Shown here: positions 46,041 to 57,442 of the stretch, piece after piece | Position numbering within the stretch: the first letter of the stretch is position 1 | How the letters are laid out: each line of letters starts with the position of its first letter | Assembly (NCBI GenBank): GCA_026873275.1 | Contig: JANTUC010000001.1 | Span: forward strand, 186,001 to 250,000 | DNA: 64,000 bases | Origin: Pseudopithomyces maydicus | Lineage: Eukaryota > Ascomycota > Dothideomycetes > Pleosporales > Didymosphaeriaceae | Reading direction: 5' to 3' | Translations under genes and position numbers: made by a program | Notes under the pieces: generated by a model | Seen by the model: the letters and a program-made list of their open reading frames with translations, nothing else | What the model was told of the DNA's origin: nothing | Databases searched by the model: none

Positions 46041-47849
46041 ATGAGCTGGGCGGGCATGTTATCGTCCATAATGGCATATCTGACACTGCCTCTCCGCTTC
46101 GTAGGGTACGAGTGGAATCGTTCCTCGCCGTTGCGCTCGTCTCCGGACACAGCGTCCCCCATGTATCCCGATCGCCCCATTCGCCCTCTGCCTAAGCGGC
46201 GCCTGCGCGACCGCATGTCGCCCGAGCAGGCAGAGACCATCATCTACCCGCCAAATCCGCCGTCTGCCGGCCCGCTCTTCAACTTCCCATACTCGGCCAG
46301 TGAGCGTGTGAGCAGGGCGCTGCGCCAGGGCGAGAGCGACCATCACACGTGCCACTGCGGACACAACCACTCCGAGGTGGAGAGCGAGGAGGAAGAAGAG
46401 GGCTACGCCGACGAACACGGCCTGCCTCTTCCCTCCTCGCCCAGCTATCACTACAGCCGGAGTTTGCCTGGCAGGCCAGTGGCAGGTGCGATAAATCCAT
46501 ACCACAAGCCCGGGTCAACTACGTCTTCGGTAGATGGCTATGAGTCCTTTGAAAACACAAATAATAAGAAGAAGCGCAAGATACCCAATATGGGCGGTAC
46601 CAGCACGCATCCCACGAGTCTGTCGGCGGAGATGGCCAGTATGGGCATCTCGCATCCTGACGATCTTGCTGCAATAGACAGCAGAGAGACCTCGGTGAAC
46701 TATTACGCATCGGCCCCGTCAACCCCTCAGCACAATAACGCAGGTACCGGCATCTCGGGCGCAGGCAGAGGGCGATTTGGGCGAACAACATCTGGGCGGT
46801 CAGAGAGGCGGATATTGGGCAACTCGACCAATATCGCCAACGCGAAATCAAGCACCAAACGTATGGACCTCACTTTGGGAAATTGCGACTTTTGAAATGT
46901 GTCCGTGCGCTAACTATTTTCTTTTGTAGGACCTTCCGATCAACAAGGTATCATCTCGACCGCCATCGCTAACGCCCAAGCAACCCCACCCCGCGCCGGC
47001 AACGAAAACGTGAGCCTGCTGCATCAAGAGGCCGCCAAGTCTAGCGCAAATAAGACCCAGTTTACCTTTACCTGCGGCTCCGACTCGGCAAAGAACATGG
47101 TCTGGCCCGGCCAGGAGAACGGTTACCCCCAGCCGCCTGGTGCGTATCCCACCACCGCTGGGGCAGCTCCGCCCACGAACGGCCCTCGTGCACGACCACC
47201 TGTTCGCCCAGACAATGCCGCTGTGAATCAGGGCACGCAAACCAGCCCTCCCCTCAATGGCTCTGCACATCAACCTGCGGGTAGAAATGCGCCACCAAAG
47301 GGTGGTCCGCCGAACCAGCAGGCCCCACCACCCCGAAAGCCCCGCCGAAGCGCAGCAAAGCTATACGCCTACGCAGCACGGAAACGCCGTATCGAACAAG
47401 AATATCAGAACTTCCACAACCCGCCTGACCCCGCATGGATCTGCGAGTTCTGTGAGTACGAAGACATTTTTGGTAGACCACCGGAAGCATTGATACGTCA
47501 ATATGAGATCAAGGATAGGAAAGAACGCAAACGTTTGGCGGAGAAACGTAGACTCCTTGAAAAGGCTAGGATGAAGGGCCGGAAGGGCAAGAAAGTGAAC
47601 AAGAAGGCGCAGAACAATGCCAGCAACACCCAGGCGCAGCAGAACCCCTCTGGCGACTACGATCGACGACCAGAGAACGAACCGCTTGATGGTCAAGAAG
47701 ACGACTACTATGAAGACGATTACGATGATGCCCCTGCTGCCACCTCGGTGCCTCGTCGCTGCGATCATCCTGGTTGTCACCATCACCATCATCATGCGCC
47801 TGTCATGCCTCCTGGCGAACCTCGCCCAAGAGAAGCCAGTAGGGCCTAG
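46041..47849 (+). CDS. Conserved fungal protein with ICEFCEYE and His/Cys-rich motifs
   Basis: Function unknown. Exons: 46041-46860 and 46930-47849 (579 aa). The intron has GTATGG..TAG and is in frame. The N-terminal half is disordered, with a His/Cys cluster (HHTCHCGHNH) and acidic and Ser-rich stretches. The C-terminal part holds the best-conserved-looking block (WICEFCEYEDIFGRPPEALI) followed by a long basic helix (KDRKERKRLAEKRRLLEKAR) and KGRKGKKVNKK, an evident nuclear or RNA-binding type basic patch. The end has CDHPGC and six His. Paired cysteines in both halves suggest metal binding. I believe a similar ICEFCEY protein is widespread in ascomycetes, but no role is known to me. Confidence 0.75.
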
Positions 47850-48739
47850 CTGTCGGACATGGTGGGGTGGGCCACCATTGTTCTCTCATTCCTGTTTTTT
47901 TGTCTTGCTTTGTCTCTCCTTTCTGTTATGTTCGAAGTTGGTCAGCTGTATAGCCGTGTCGAAGAGTCACTTTTTGGCTTGGTTATCAACTTTGTCGACA
48001 TGTCCTTCTTGTAGGACTGGCTTCTATTATCACGACCCAGTGCCGGATCTTACCAATGTCACTTTGAACGACCTTTTTCTGCACCTCTATCATGTCACTT
48101 CAGCGTCCCAGCATACCATACTTCCCCAGCATTGCACCGGAGCCCCTTGTTTTGTATACCTCGACCTATTCCCTTGGCCATCGAACTAGCGAGCGCGCAA
48201 TTCGGCAACCGACCCCCTCAATCTTCACAATCACACTCGGCACGAAATCACCAACCCCACTCACTATGAAAGGCATTTGGTCTTTCTCGATAGACAGACT
48301 TCCCTGGTGAACCCGGTTTCTGATCAGATCACGCAGTCACCGTCACGAGAACAGCACGACAGCGTTGGGTGTCTTGTTACATGCACGGACTAGTATGAGA
48401 GAACGTAGCTTTGTAACATTCAAAATACACCCTCCTTGCAAAAACATGTGCATGTACGTGATATGCGGTGACCTAAATGTGAAATAGCTTGTAAATACAG
48501 GCCCCTGTGAACCACATGTCTACCTATGTACTTCGTAATTCCCGTTGATCTCTTCATAAGAACGTCATACACTTAGCCACCAATAGGAAAGCGAGCTGCT
48601 CCGATGCTTTTGACCCCACTTTCTAACCCCCACCTACATCATTGCGCAAGGTGACATCCGGATCGCCGCATACTCACGTTTCAGGAGCATTGCCTTCTTT
48701 CCTACCTCTATCGTATGAAGTTTGATTAACTACTGCATT
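47850..48739. other. Intergenic
   Basis: 3' region of the previous gene and promoter of the ECM4-like gene. The plus frame overlapping 47617-48189 is a shadow. No gene called. Confidence 0.5.
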
Positions 48740-49946
48740 ATGAGCACAGGCACCATCCACAACTATGGCACGGATGACGGGTGGCATGGAAAGATCGAGG
48801 AAGGCGGGGAGTTTCCGCCTGAGAAGGATAGGTATCATCTTTACATCGGTGCGAACAACTTTCGATCGTTTGTCCCTGCGTGTCATTATCATCTCTGAAC
48901 TTTTCAACATTCTGTTCAGAGACGGCTAATGGTAAAGGTTGACAGGTCTCTTCTGTCCGTTCGCACATCGTGTAAATCTTGTGCGCCATATCAAGCATCT
49001 CACCCCACTCATTTCAGTCGATGTCGTGAAACCGTATCCCAAAGAGGGTGGAGGGTGGCGATTTCCCGCTTCGAACGATGAGTATCCGGGTGCCACAACA
49101 GATAGTCTTTTCGGAAGTGGCTTCTTGAGCGAGGTGTATTTCAAGGATGATAAGGAGTATAAAGGGAAGTACTCAGTGCCGCTTCTGTGGGACAAAAAGA
49201 CCGGTAAAATTGTGAACAATGTAAGTGTTTTTCTGGCAGGACTGGCCGGAAAGGAGAATGAACACAGGATTGCAGAGAAAACCAATGGCAAAATACACCA
49301 AAATCCTACAGTTACTAACGTTTGCACTTTCTAGGAGTCAGCAGAGATGCTCAGATGGCTACCAGATGCATTCAACTCGCTACTAGACGAAGACGTCAAG
49401 TCCATCGACCTCTACCCTGAACTTCTCCGCAAACAAATCGACGAAATCACCCCCTGGATGCAATCTCACATCAATAGCGGCGTCTACAAAGCCGGCTTCG
49501 CCCGCACCCAAGAAGCCTACGAATCCGGCGTCATCCCCCTCTTCACCGCCCTTAATAAAATCGAGAAACTCATTGCCGACAACGGCGGCCCCTTCGTCTT
49601 AGGCAAACACATGACAGAACTGGACTTGCGTCTCTACGCAACCATCATCCGATTCGACACCGTCTATGTTCAGCACTTCAAGACTAATTTGGGTACGATA
49701 AGGCATGACTACCCCACGTTGAACAACTGGCACAAGAATCTGTATTGGAATATTGAGGGGTACAAGGAAACAACGGATTTTAAGCACATTAAGGAGAATT
49801 ATACGAAGAGCCATGGGGATGTGAATCCTTTGGCTATTACGCCTTTGGGGCCGTTCCCAGAGGTGGAGGAGGGGTACGAGGAGGATTGGGGGAAGGTGGG
49901 GGCGGGGGAGGTAAGGCATCCGCGAGTGCTGCAGCAGAAGTTGTGA
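48740..49946 (+). CDS. ECM4: Glutathionyl-hydroquinone reductase (Ecm4/omega-like GST)
   Basis: Reduces glutathionyl-hydroquinones using glutathione in the cytosol; linked to quinone and oxidative stress. Exons: 48740-48848, 48946-49220, 49335-49946 (331 aa, usual family size). Introns have GTGCGA..CAG and GTAAGT..TAG. The start gives GWHGKIEEGGEFPPEKDRYH, a family hallmark. Splicing then forms YHLYIGLFCPFAHRV, in which Cys of the CPxAHR motif is the catalytic residue. The C-terminal GST helical domain includes ELDLRLYATIIRFDTVYVQH and YPTLNNWHKNLYW. The last 100 bp are strikingly G-rich. No organelle signal. Confident. Confidence 0.92.
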
Positions 49947-50679
49947 TGACCGGATGTTGTGAGAAGAAAAAAATTTAAAATACTGTATAAGTGGCATAAT
50001 CGTAATTGCCTCTTCGTTGTTGGCTCTACGGATGCGTCTCTTTGCTGTCAACTCTCGAATTCCATCTATGTCATTCTTGACACCGTCCCAAAGCGAATAA
50101 CTAATTCGTCATAATTCAAGGAATCGTGTTTGCCTTTTTTTCAGAAAAAACTGGACGCTAGGTTGATTCCGCTCATTTTTGTCGTTTAAGCTGACCCGGT
50201 CTTTGCCCATAGAGGAAATTGAAACTACAGAGCGAATAGAAGAGCGGCAACATTCGACTTCGCGATCTCTATACACCTACAAGGCTCGCAATAGATCGTA
50301 AATTTTGCGGTACATTCGTTCTACAGACCGGAAGTGCAAGCTCTCGGTCTCGTTTAATTTTTTGATTCGTAACAAAAGGCAATTACAACGAGAGTCGGAG
50401 GCGAGTCTCCGTCCTAACCATAGCAATAATCGACAAAATCTGCATACTCACTTCAAGCGACGCGAAAACTTCCGAAAATCACACCTGACAAACTTAGTTC
50501 TGTCGTCTTGGTAAGCGGTGGAGCTGCGTTCCGATTATTCGAAAATACTAGCTGGTGGAACTCCACCGGCGGAGTCCCGACATCATTACCAGCCTTAACA
50601 TGTAAATAAAAACCCACGAGATGCCACAACAATCCCACACAGCAGCAAGATCAGACAACGCATACGTTTAAACAGACAG
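49947..50679. other. Intergenic
   Basis: 3' end of the ECM4-like gene, then an AT-rich promoter region. No gene seen. Confidence 0.5.
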
Positions 50680-51472
50680 ATGATCGCTAGAAATATTTTA
50701 CGTTCCTCGTTCACACGGAATTTCAATACAGCAAGAAACACCATGCCTACCTCCGAATTCGTCATCGGCACCTTCCGCCCCGACGTCGCCAAGCAAGGCG
50801 TGGCACATCTCCGAACAGACATGCCAAAAATCTTCGACAAGGTGCCTGGAAGTCTATCGAATCATGTTGCAAACGTGATAAGGCTTAATGGGAAGGATAT
50901 TTCTTCTGAACACAAACCGATCCTGGGTCTTGGTGGGTCTTTCTTCATCTTAAAATTCTCTCACTCGCTCTGCATGAGTAGTACTGATAAATAAAATCAG
51001 AGTGGACCGACGTATCTGACTTCCACAAATTCTATCCCGCCTCTGAGGGCTTCCAATCTTTCGTCGGCGTGTTCGCTCCCTATGCTGCGGCGAAGGCTCA
51101 GCCTCAGCTGTATGAGCCGGTACAAGGGTCAAACAGCTTTAAAGAAGTGCTCTCAAAGGGCGGGGCGCAGATATTTATTGCCCCCAATGCAAACAGCAAA
51201 AAGGATGAGATATCTGGAGCTTGGAGTAAGCTGTTGGAGACGTTGAACAAAGACAACCTGGTTGGACAGTGGAGCGGATGGGGTATTGAGGCAGGGGAGG
51301 GCACGTGGGCGGGTATGCTGGGCTGGAAGAGTGTCGATGTAAGTTCCTTGTTTGGGATGGGATTATCTGCTTACTGACAGTACCATAGGGTATCGATGGG
51401 AGTGTGGCCGAAGAAGTCCAGAAATTGAAGGCAGTGGTTGAGCTGGACGAATATGTGGTTTCGCTTGGATGA
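50680..51472 (+). CDS. Hypothetical protein, probable mitochondrial presequence
   Basis: Not recognised. Exons: 50680-50932, 51001-51338, 51389-51472 (224 aa). Introns have GTGGGT..CAG and GTAAGT..TAG, both in frame. The Arg-rich, acid-free N-terminus (MIARNILRSSFTRNFNTAR) looks like a mitochondrial targeting peptide; MPTSEF at 50743 would be the start of a cytosolic form. The body has FVIGTFRPDVAKQGVAHL and EWTDVSDFHKFYPASEGFQS, which recall dimeric alpha-beta barrel (ABM-like) proteins, but this is only an impression. Intact splicing supports a real gene. Confidence 0.7.
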
Positions 51473-51679
51473 TGTAAAGCCACAGGTGCACTGAATTTGT
51501 TATTGCGTGTTTGAATTATCTGGAATATAGACCTGGTTTCCGCTCAATACATAATGTAGATAACGATTGAATGTCCGACTATTATATCCATCGACGCACG
51601 GTACGGAAAGCGCTCTAGCCTCATCTTTGAACTCCATGCTATACTGGAAGCACATCATAACAATCATGGTATATGGCGA

Positions 51680-52774
51680 TTACACATTACCACTGGACCC
51701 AGAACTCTGCTCAGCCTCAACCAAACCTGGTTCAGTCTTTTGACAAACCAGCTCTTTGCGGTTATAAATTAGAAGATGCACTCTACACAGCGAAATAGTA
51801 GCCTCCCTCAGTCGCTCGTGATAATCATGTATCTCCGTCAACAAGCCCTCAAAATCCTTTTGGGAAAGACGTAGCCGTGAAGATCGCTGCACCTTGGCCA
51901 TAATCTTGAACGTAATGTAAATGGAACGCAAACGCTGCATCGATCGAAGAACGCTGAAGAAATTCTGCATGGAATTACGGAGCGGGGTGACAAAAGTGTC
52001 GTAGTAAACGTATCTGCCAAGATCCACACGCCAGAGGTCAAAATTCGACATTCGGGAGAATTGCAGACGAATGGACCGGATATGCGCGAAATGAGTTGGG
52101 GGTATGCTGTGGGAAAGCGAAACAAGATGCCGGGGGTCCTCGAAAACGAATTGCGTTTGGGAATAGAGCATAGGGAGTGCTTCAATATACGCACGTCGAC
52201 ATGTTTGGAGCAATGCTACAGACAAGCGGGAGGGATGAACCGGGAGACGTGGGCTGACTGTGTCGAGATCGCCAAACTGAGGAGGTACTCGAAGCTCGAG
52301 CTCGCACGCCGCAGTTTGAATTTTGTGGAAGCTATGCCAGTCGTCGGGGTTGATTCTAGTAGTGCCGACGAAAATGGCTCCCGTGTCGAACAAGACCAGC
52401 TCAAAAATCGCGCTCCGAATTTCAAAAGGTAATTTTGAAAAGAGTGGCGAGGTGGATTGTTTGGAAAACTTCCTCTTGCTGTTGAGTATGCGTGCTACTT
52501 TACCGGCATGGAGTTCGCTGGAAAGGCTTTCGCGACGGTTGAATTTGCGCCCTTTTCGGGCAAAATGCCTATCGGCCATGCGCATCTGGACAGATAGACC
52601 ATCTTGAGACCCCGCCCTGGTGGCGCTGATGGTCACTGGAGAGGACCAGCACCAGAAACATCCGCATGTCAAAGGACATAGAACGATGTTTAGACAGCGA
52701 TATAGTTTTGGATATCTGTATGCGTAATATTTCACAGAGCTGTCTTGCTCCTCCGGAGTGTCCCATTCCGCCAT
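51680..52774 (-). CDS. DUF7730-type F-box-like protein
   Basis: A fungal family whose members resemble F-box proteins; function unknown. Single exon, 364 aa. The hallmark FSKLPFEIRSAIFELVL lies near residues 112-128 and LLQTCRRAYIEALPMLYSQT near the middle, the usual LPxEIRxxIY and TCRxxYxEAxxxLY pair. The N-terminus has a Cys/Trp-rich hydrophobic patch (LCPLTCGCFWCW). The C-terminus is helical, then Ser/Gly-rich. Many fungal genomes carry dozens of copies. Whether it joins an SCF complex is unknown. Confidence 0.72.
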   Translation of the reverse strand: MAEWDTPEEQDSSVKYYAYRYPKLYRCLNIVLCPLTCGCFWCWSSPVTISATRAGSQDGLSVQMRMADRHFARKGRKFNRRESLSSELHAGKVARILNSKRKFSKQSTSPLFSKLPFEIRSAIFELVLFDTGAIFVGTTRINPDDWHSFHKIQTAACELELRVPPQFGDLDTVSPRLPVHPSRLSVALLQTCRRAYIEALPMLYSQTQFVFEDPRHLVSLSHSIPPTHFAHIRSIRLQFSRMSNFDLWRVDLGRYVYYDTFVTPLRNSMQNFFSVLRSMQRLRSIYITFKIMAKVQRSSRLRLSQKDFEGLLTEIHDYHERLREATISLCRVHLLIYNRKELVCQKTEPGLVEAEQSSGSSGNV

Positions 52775-53432
52775 GGTTGATTTGGCGGATATCGCGCACG
52801 GTAACCGCTTCTTCTATTTCCAACCTTGGAACTCAAATAGAAAAGAAAGGAGTAGGGTATGCAAAGTCGGAAGAAATGCGGTGCGGTCGGTTGTGCGGAG
52901 AAAGTCGCGGTTGATTGTGTTATCCCCTGATGAGGCGCAGCAGATGCCTAGGTACACCCACAAGGCTACTCCCGCAGAGCATACACAAACGGTATGGACC
53001 CTGAGATAGGTGGATTAGGTAGCGTGTGCACTGTTACCTTCTAGGTGTCTACCTGCAACTGGACGCAGAGCCAAAGCAGGCCGCTCCTGTAATACGGAGG
53101 CTTGCCGCGTCCGATTGGCCAGCTGTTTGGGAGACGCGGCAACGACATCCGGCTCGGGACTACATAAGATAACTGCCCGCATGCAAGGCTACTCATGGCT
53201 GTATGGCGCACGAGGCAGCTCAGATAGAACACCAGCTACTCGTATTTTTACAATCTCGACGTATCGTGCCCCCGCTATGACGGACGAACTGACTCGATTG
53301 ATGCCAAGGCTCGTATTCCGTACGGCTGACCCTCGAAATGTCGCCAGCCTCGTCTGGTACGCCACCTCGCGGGGACATTCTGTCTTACAACCTCTCCGTT
53401 GAACGCGGCAAATATTCTCTAGACTGTCGAAC
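52775..53432. other. Divergent intergenic
   Basis: Upstream of the DUF7730 gene (-) and the Gln-rich gene (+). No clear TATA box. No gene called. Confidence 0.45.
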
Positions 53433-55841
53433 ATGTCACAATATCCCTCGGTGCCTCCTCCAGGAGCCTATACTCCCGCGAACCAGGCCCCACAGCCCCC
53501 AGCCTTCAATCCACAGCAGCCACAACAGCAGCAACCCCACTTCGGCTACCAGCAGTCCCAGGCGCCTTCGCCATATGGAGCGCCAGCGCCGGGCTACAAC
53601 CAGCCAGGCTCTAATAAACCCACAAAAGCGTTCGGACAGGTCTTCAATCAAGCTGTCACACAGGGAAAGCCGATGCTAGATAAGCTGGGGAAGTCGATTA
53701 GCTCCAAACTGAGCAAGCAGCCCAAGCAGTCCACCCCACAACATCTGCAGAACTACCAAAGCTACCAACAGCATCACCAACAAGGACAGCCTCAGGTGCA
53801 GCAATATCCGCAAGGCCAGCTGCAGAATTATCCCAACCAAGGCCAGCCGTTCACACCCGGACAGCAAAGCGTATACCAGACTCCACAACAGTCGCCATTT
53901 GGGCAATCTACCTACGGGAATGCGACCCCGGCGACTCCGGGGCAGAATAACTATTTTCCCCAGCAGGCACCAGCCACATCACAGCAACAGATACCTCAGT
54001 ACCAACAGCAACAACAACCAGGAAGTAACTCAAATGCCAATGCCGGTGCAGCAGACCATGCATACAACTTCGCTGGCCAGCTGCCAGGGCCTCCTACCCA
54101 AGGGCAATACAGCCAGAACCAGCCTCAAGGCGCCACCCCGCAGGCCCCTCCTGGCCAAATTTCTGGCCAACAGACCGGGGTGATAGGAAGCTCACAACCG
54201 CAGACACCAGGTACTTTTCAACAATCTTCGCCAGCTACAAGTACACCCCAGCACGGGTTTTCTCCCTCTGGACAGCAGCCCCAGCAATGGATGCCGGCGG
54301 CAGCAGCAGCTCCTCATGAACATACTTCTCAAGCTCCCCAATCACCATCTTCATTCCAGCCGACGTCTCAGCCGCAACAATACAATGCAGCACCGCCAGT
54401 TCCCGTACACCCAAACCAACAACAGCAGCAAGGTCATCCGCATCAAAGTCCACAGCAGCAGCAAAGTCATCCGCATCAAAGCCCACAGCAGCAGCAACAG
54501 CAGCAGCAATGGACACCCATGCCACCTGCAAGCCCCATGGTGCAGCAAGAGCAAGGCGTACTCCCCGGAGGCTCTCCACTCCCACAGCCATCTGAAATGC
54601 AGAAACCTACCTCGCCGTCCGTGCCTTTCCAGGAGCAGCAGCCCTCACAACAACAGCAGCCTCTGAGCACTACTCCACAACCACCAACACACCCGCCCAC
54701 CCCCATATCCCAAAACGTGCCTTCGAGTCCGCCCCCAACAGAGTTTTTGGCTGAGCTACCCGCAGATCTGGGCAGTCTAAGTATGGTGGAAGATGCAAGG
54801 CCTGGGCAAGCTTCTCCAACCCAGTCGCAGGCAACCCCATATCAGCCCTATAGGCCAGCATCAGGACAGAGTACTTCTTCAGGTCCTGGTTACACGATTC
54901 CGCGGAGGGCGGTGAGCACGAGTAGTTTACCGTTGGCCGATCCATGGAGGTTTGCAGACCCGACAACCGAGCTGCCAACGCGAGAGTTCTACATCATCGC
55001 AGACCTTGTTTTCGACGGTATAGATAGAAAGTTCGAGCCCCAGAACACAGGCTTGCTGGAGGCGAGCAAAGTATTGGAGAGCTGGAAAGCACAGCAATTG
55101 CCAGAGGAGGCTGCACGTATGTTTCCTACGACTCCCCTCTATACATGTAACTTTTGGTTAACGGATGCAGAACTCTTTGCGCACGATGCGTACAGCGCTT
55201 TCTCGAAGATTTGGAGTCTCGAGGGCGTCCCACACTTGATGGTACCTATCCAGCCGTCGTTGATGCCGACGTGGAATTTTCAGCAACAGATCCACTCGCA
55301 GGAGGTGAAGATTCAAGAAGAGTCTGATTTGGCAACTATTGCTTATCCTACCTACATGCCAGCTCTGAACCGGGCGGGGTGGTACAAATACTTCTTTTTG
55401 AACTTGCTGCACCAGCCTGAAGAGCTGGACAAGATGTTGAACGCTTTCTGTGCAGACACGTACAAACCAGGGATTCTCAACCAGCCCGACGTGCAGAAGC
55501 GTGACAAGAACGAGTCGGCTGGTCTTGTGTCGCGCGCGACAGCCATTAGCACAGGCGCGGTGAGCCGAGTGTGCCAAGAAGTTGTCAAGCACATGCAAGG
55601 CACAAGCACATTGCCACAAGACGCGTCCCTGGCAAGCGGTGTTCCGCATGGGGGTCCGAGGGGCGAAGGGCAAAGCAACGACGGAGGCCTGACCGAGGCT
55701 GATGTGGCCCTGAAAATGCACAGTCTGCAGATTCAGCAGCAGTTCAACAACATGATGAACCACACCATGACCCAAGGGGGAATAAATTTTTCAAGCGGCG
55801 CGGGCAACGCTTACAAGCCGAACTACGGAAGCTTTGTGTAG
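53433..55841 (+). CDS. Gln/Pro-rich protein with conserved C-terminal domain
   Basis: Single exon, 802 aa; function unknown. About residues 1-480 are a Gln/Pro/Ser-rich, prion-like disordered region with QQQQ tracts and an embedded basic patch (KPTKAFGQVFNQAVTQGKPM, about residue 65-85). From about residue 510 the sequence becomes globular: DPWRFADPTTELPTREFYII, DLVFDGIDRKFEP, GVPHLMVPIQPSLMPTWNFQ, NRAGWYKYFFLNLLH. The C-terminus is helical with Gln (HSLQIQQQFNNMMNH). The conserved half is the part to search. Low-complexity Gln regions suggest a scaffold, condensate or transcription-linked role, which is inference only. Confidence 0.7.
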   Translation: MSQYPSVPPPGAYTPANQAPQPPAFNPQQPQQQQPHFGYQQSQAPSPYGAPAPGYNQPGSNKPTKAFGQVFNQAVTQGKPMLDKLGKSISSKLSKQPKQSTPQHLQNYQSYQQHHQQGQPQVQQYPQGQLQNYPNQGQPFTPGQQSVYQTPQQSPFGQSTYGNATPATPGQNNYFPQQAPATSQQQIPQYQQQQQPGSNSNANAGAADHAYNFAGQLPGPPTQGQYSQNQPQGATPQAPPGQISGQQTGVIGSSQPQTPGTFQQSSPATSTPQHGFSPSGQQPQQWMPAAAAAPHEHTSQAPQSPSSFQPTSQPQQYNAAPPVPVHPNQQQQQGHPHQSPQQQQSHPHQSPQQQQQQQQWTPMPPASPMVQQEQGVLPGGSPLPQPSEMQKPTSPSVPFQEQQPSQQQQPLSTTPQPPTHPPTPISQNVPSSPPPTEFLAELPADLGSLSMVEDARPGQASPTQSQATPYQPYRPASGQSTSSGPGYTIPRRAVSTSSLPLADPWRFADPTTELPTREFYIIADLVFDGIDRKFEPQNTGLLEASKVLESWKAQQLPEEAARMFPTTPLYTCNFWLTDAELFAHDAYSAFSKIWSLEGVPHLMVPIQPSLMPTWNFQQQIHSQEVKIQEESDLATIAYPTYMPALNRAGWYKYFFLNLLHQPEELDKMLNAFCADTYKPGILNQPDVQKRDKNESAGLVSRATAISTGAVSRVCQEVVKHMQGTSTLPQDASLASGVPHGGPRGEGQSNDGGLTEADVALKMHSLQIQQQFNNMMNHTMTQGGINFSSGAGNAYKPNYGSFV
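54430..54495 (+). repeat. Two 33-bp tandem repeats in Gln-rich region
   Basis: Two nearly identical units encode HPHQSPQQQQS. The units differ at a few bases and are flanked by CAG-rich DNA, so length variation between isolates is likely. Confidence 0.7.
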
Positions 55842-56565
55842 ACTGGGGCCCTGTCAAGCACGTCGAGAGAACGGATGGTCTGGCCGAGAGAGGTGGATTT
55901 GCAAACGACGGGTCGCTCAGTGGATGGGAGATGTGGGGCACGTGGCGCAGGACGCGCAACGCCACGATATTGCAGAAAGTGTGTTTATGGGTTTGTGTAG
56001 ATCGTGATGTCTTGGATTTGGGGGCTCGGGCGATGAAAGGGGGGCAGTCGGGGGCATTCGGGGGCATATGAGAGTGCTGGGTGTGTACATGTGACAGTAG
56101 AGGGAGCGCTGAGCAATGACGAGTGATCTGTTTTGCAACCCCAGGCTGGCCCGGCAGTCCCACGCGCCCTCCAGACAGCGGCGCCTAGAGGACGACGGCG
56201 CAGACGAACGGTCGCTAATGCCGTCATGTTAATTTGGCGTCAGGGGTGCAGGCTTGGTTTTGTGCAGGCCAGCCGCAGGCCAGCCACGCGCTTTCCCTGT
56301 TCGGGGGTGATGGACAGGTACCAATCGCACTTTCCTTGCTGGTTGCACCAACAATTAACTTGGACGCGTACCAACCTCGTCCACGTCCGGCCTCGCATTT
56401 CTTCCTCTTCTCTCTTCCACTCCCGTCGCGTTTATACCCCAACTTTTTTACTTCTTGCACTTTTCTTACTGCTGCATCGCTCCCAACTTGCTATTCTTCT
56501 AACGCGCCCCAGCCATAGGTATACTTAGCCCTGCATCCCTGCACCGATCCATCATCCTCTCCACA
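55842..56565. other. Intergenic with G-rich element
   Basis: 3' region of the Gln-rich gene, including the G-quadruplex motif listed separately, then the CT-rich promoter of the wall-protein gene with a TTTATACC element near 56431. No gene seen. Confidence 0.5.
56020..56064 (+). promoter_or_regulatory. Strong G-quadruplex motif
   Basis: Five G-runs (5, 3, 6, 5 and 5 G) are separated by loops of 3, 8, 5 and 5 bases. The plus strand can therefore form a quadruplex in DNA, or in the transcript of the Gln-rich gene if its 3' UTR reaches here (about 180 bp after the stop). Confidence 0.6.
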
Positions 56566-57442
56566 ATGCGCACGGCCTCCGTCCTCGCCGCCGCCCTCTC
56601 CCTCGCGGCCACATGCTACGCCCAGGCAGTCGAGATTGGCATCGCCCCCGAGGCTCCCCCGCCAGAAGGCTGTGACGAGAGCCCCAAGGGAAACTTCACA
56701 ATCGGCTACGTTCCTGCTTCATCTTTCGCGCGGCGAGACGACGTAGCCATCGCGGTATGTGCTCCTCCCATCCATGACGCAATGGCACGAGCTGACAGCG
56801 ACTCCCCAGGATGCCGACGGCTCGCTCTACCTCACACTCGTCGACGGTGTTCTCACAGATGGCTGGAACCGCACCGGCAGCGTCGTTGCAAACCACCAGT
56901 TCCAGTTTGACGGTCCGCCCCAAGCAGGTGCTATCTACACTGGCGGTTTCTCTGTGTGCCAGAACAAGTCCCTCGCCATTGGCGGCACAACACGATGGTG
57001 GAACTGCTTGAGCGGCACCTTCAACAACCTCTACGATGAGTGGATAGGCGAGCAGTGCCAGGAGATCCGCATCTTGGCTTCGTTTGTCGAGGAGCCCACA
57101 TCGAGCACCAGCTCATCCTCCGTGGCCTCCAGCACCTCCGAGTCAACAACTGTCATCACTAGCGTGGCCAGTACTAACGGCACTAGCCAGACCGTTGTTA
57201 GCACCAGCGTCAGCCATTTCAGCTCCTCTACCATTTCCGCCGTTCCCCTTACCTCCATCAACGGCACCAAGCCTAGCGGGCCCGTCAGCCGTGTCTCGTC
57301 TTCAACACCCACCCCAACTCCTTCCGGAAGCGGTGAACCTACCGCTCCCGATGCCCCTGGTGGCGCTGCAGCACCTGTGGCTATCACCCAGGGTGCTACC
57401 TTCGGTGCCGTCATTGTCCTTGCAGCAGCTTTGATGCTTTAG
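56566..57442 (+). CDS. PIR-like cell-wall protein, predicted GPI-anchored
   Basis: Exons: 56566-56754 and 56810-57442 (273 aa). The intron has GTATGT..CAG. A signal peptide (MRTASVLAAALSLAATCYAQ) is followed by a compact domain resembling the C-terminal Cys domain of PIR wall proteins: DGVLTDGWNRTGSVVANHQF, FDGPPQAGAIYTGGFSVC, then NCLSGTFNNLYDEWIGEQC with the C-x16-C spacing. A Ser/Thr-rich stalk (heavily O-glycosylated in this class) follows, and a hydrophobic C-terminus (FGAVIVLAAALML) after small residues fits a GPI signal. An ARR near residue 55 may be a processing site. Wall location is strongly supported; partner glucan linkage is inferred. Confidence 0.83.

Noticed and set aside
45414..46086. 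Overlapping ORFs of 170 or more codons upstream of the Cys/His gene
   Set aside because: Both strands are open because of GC-rich codons; the residue content is not protein-like.
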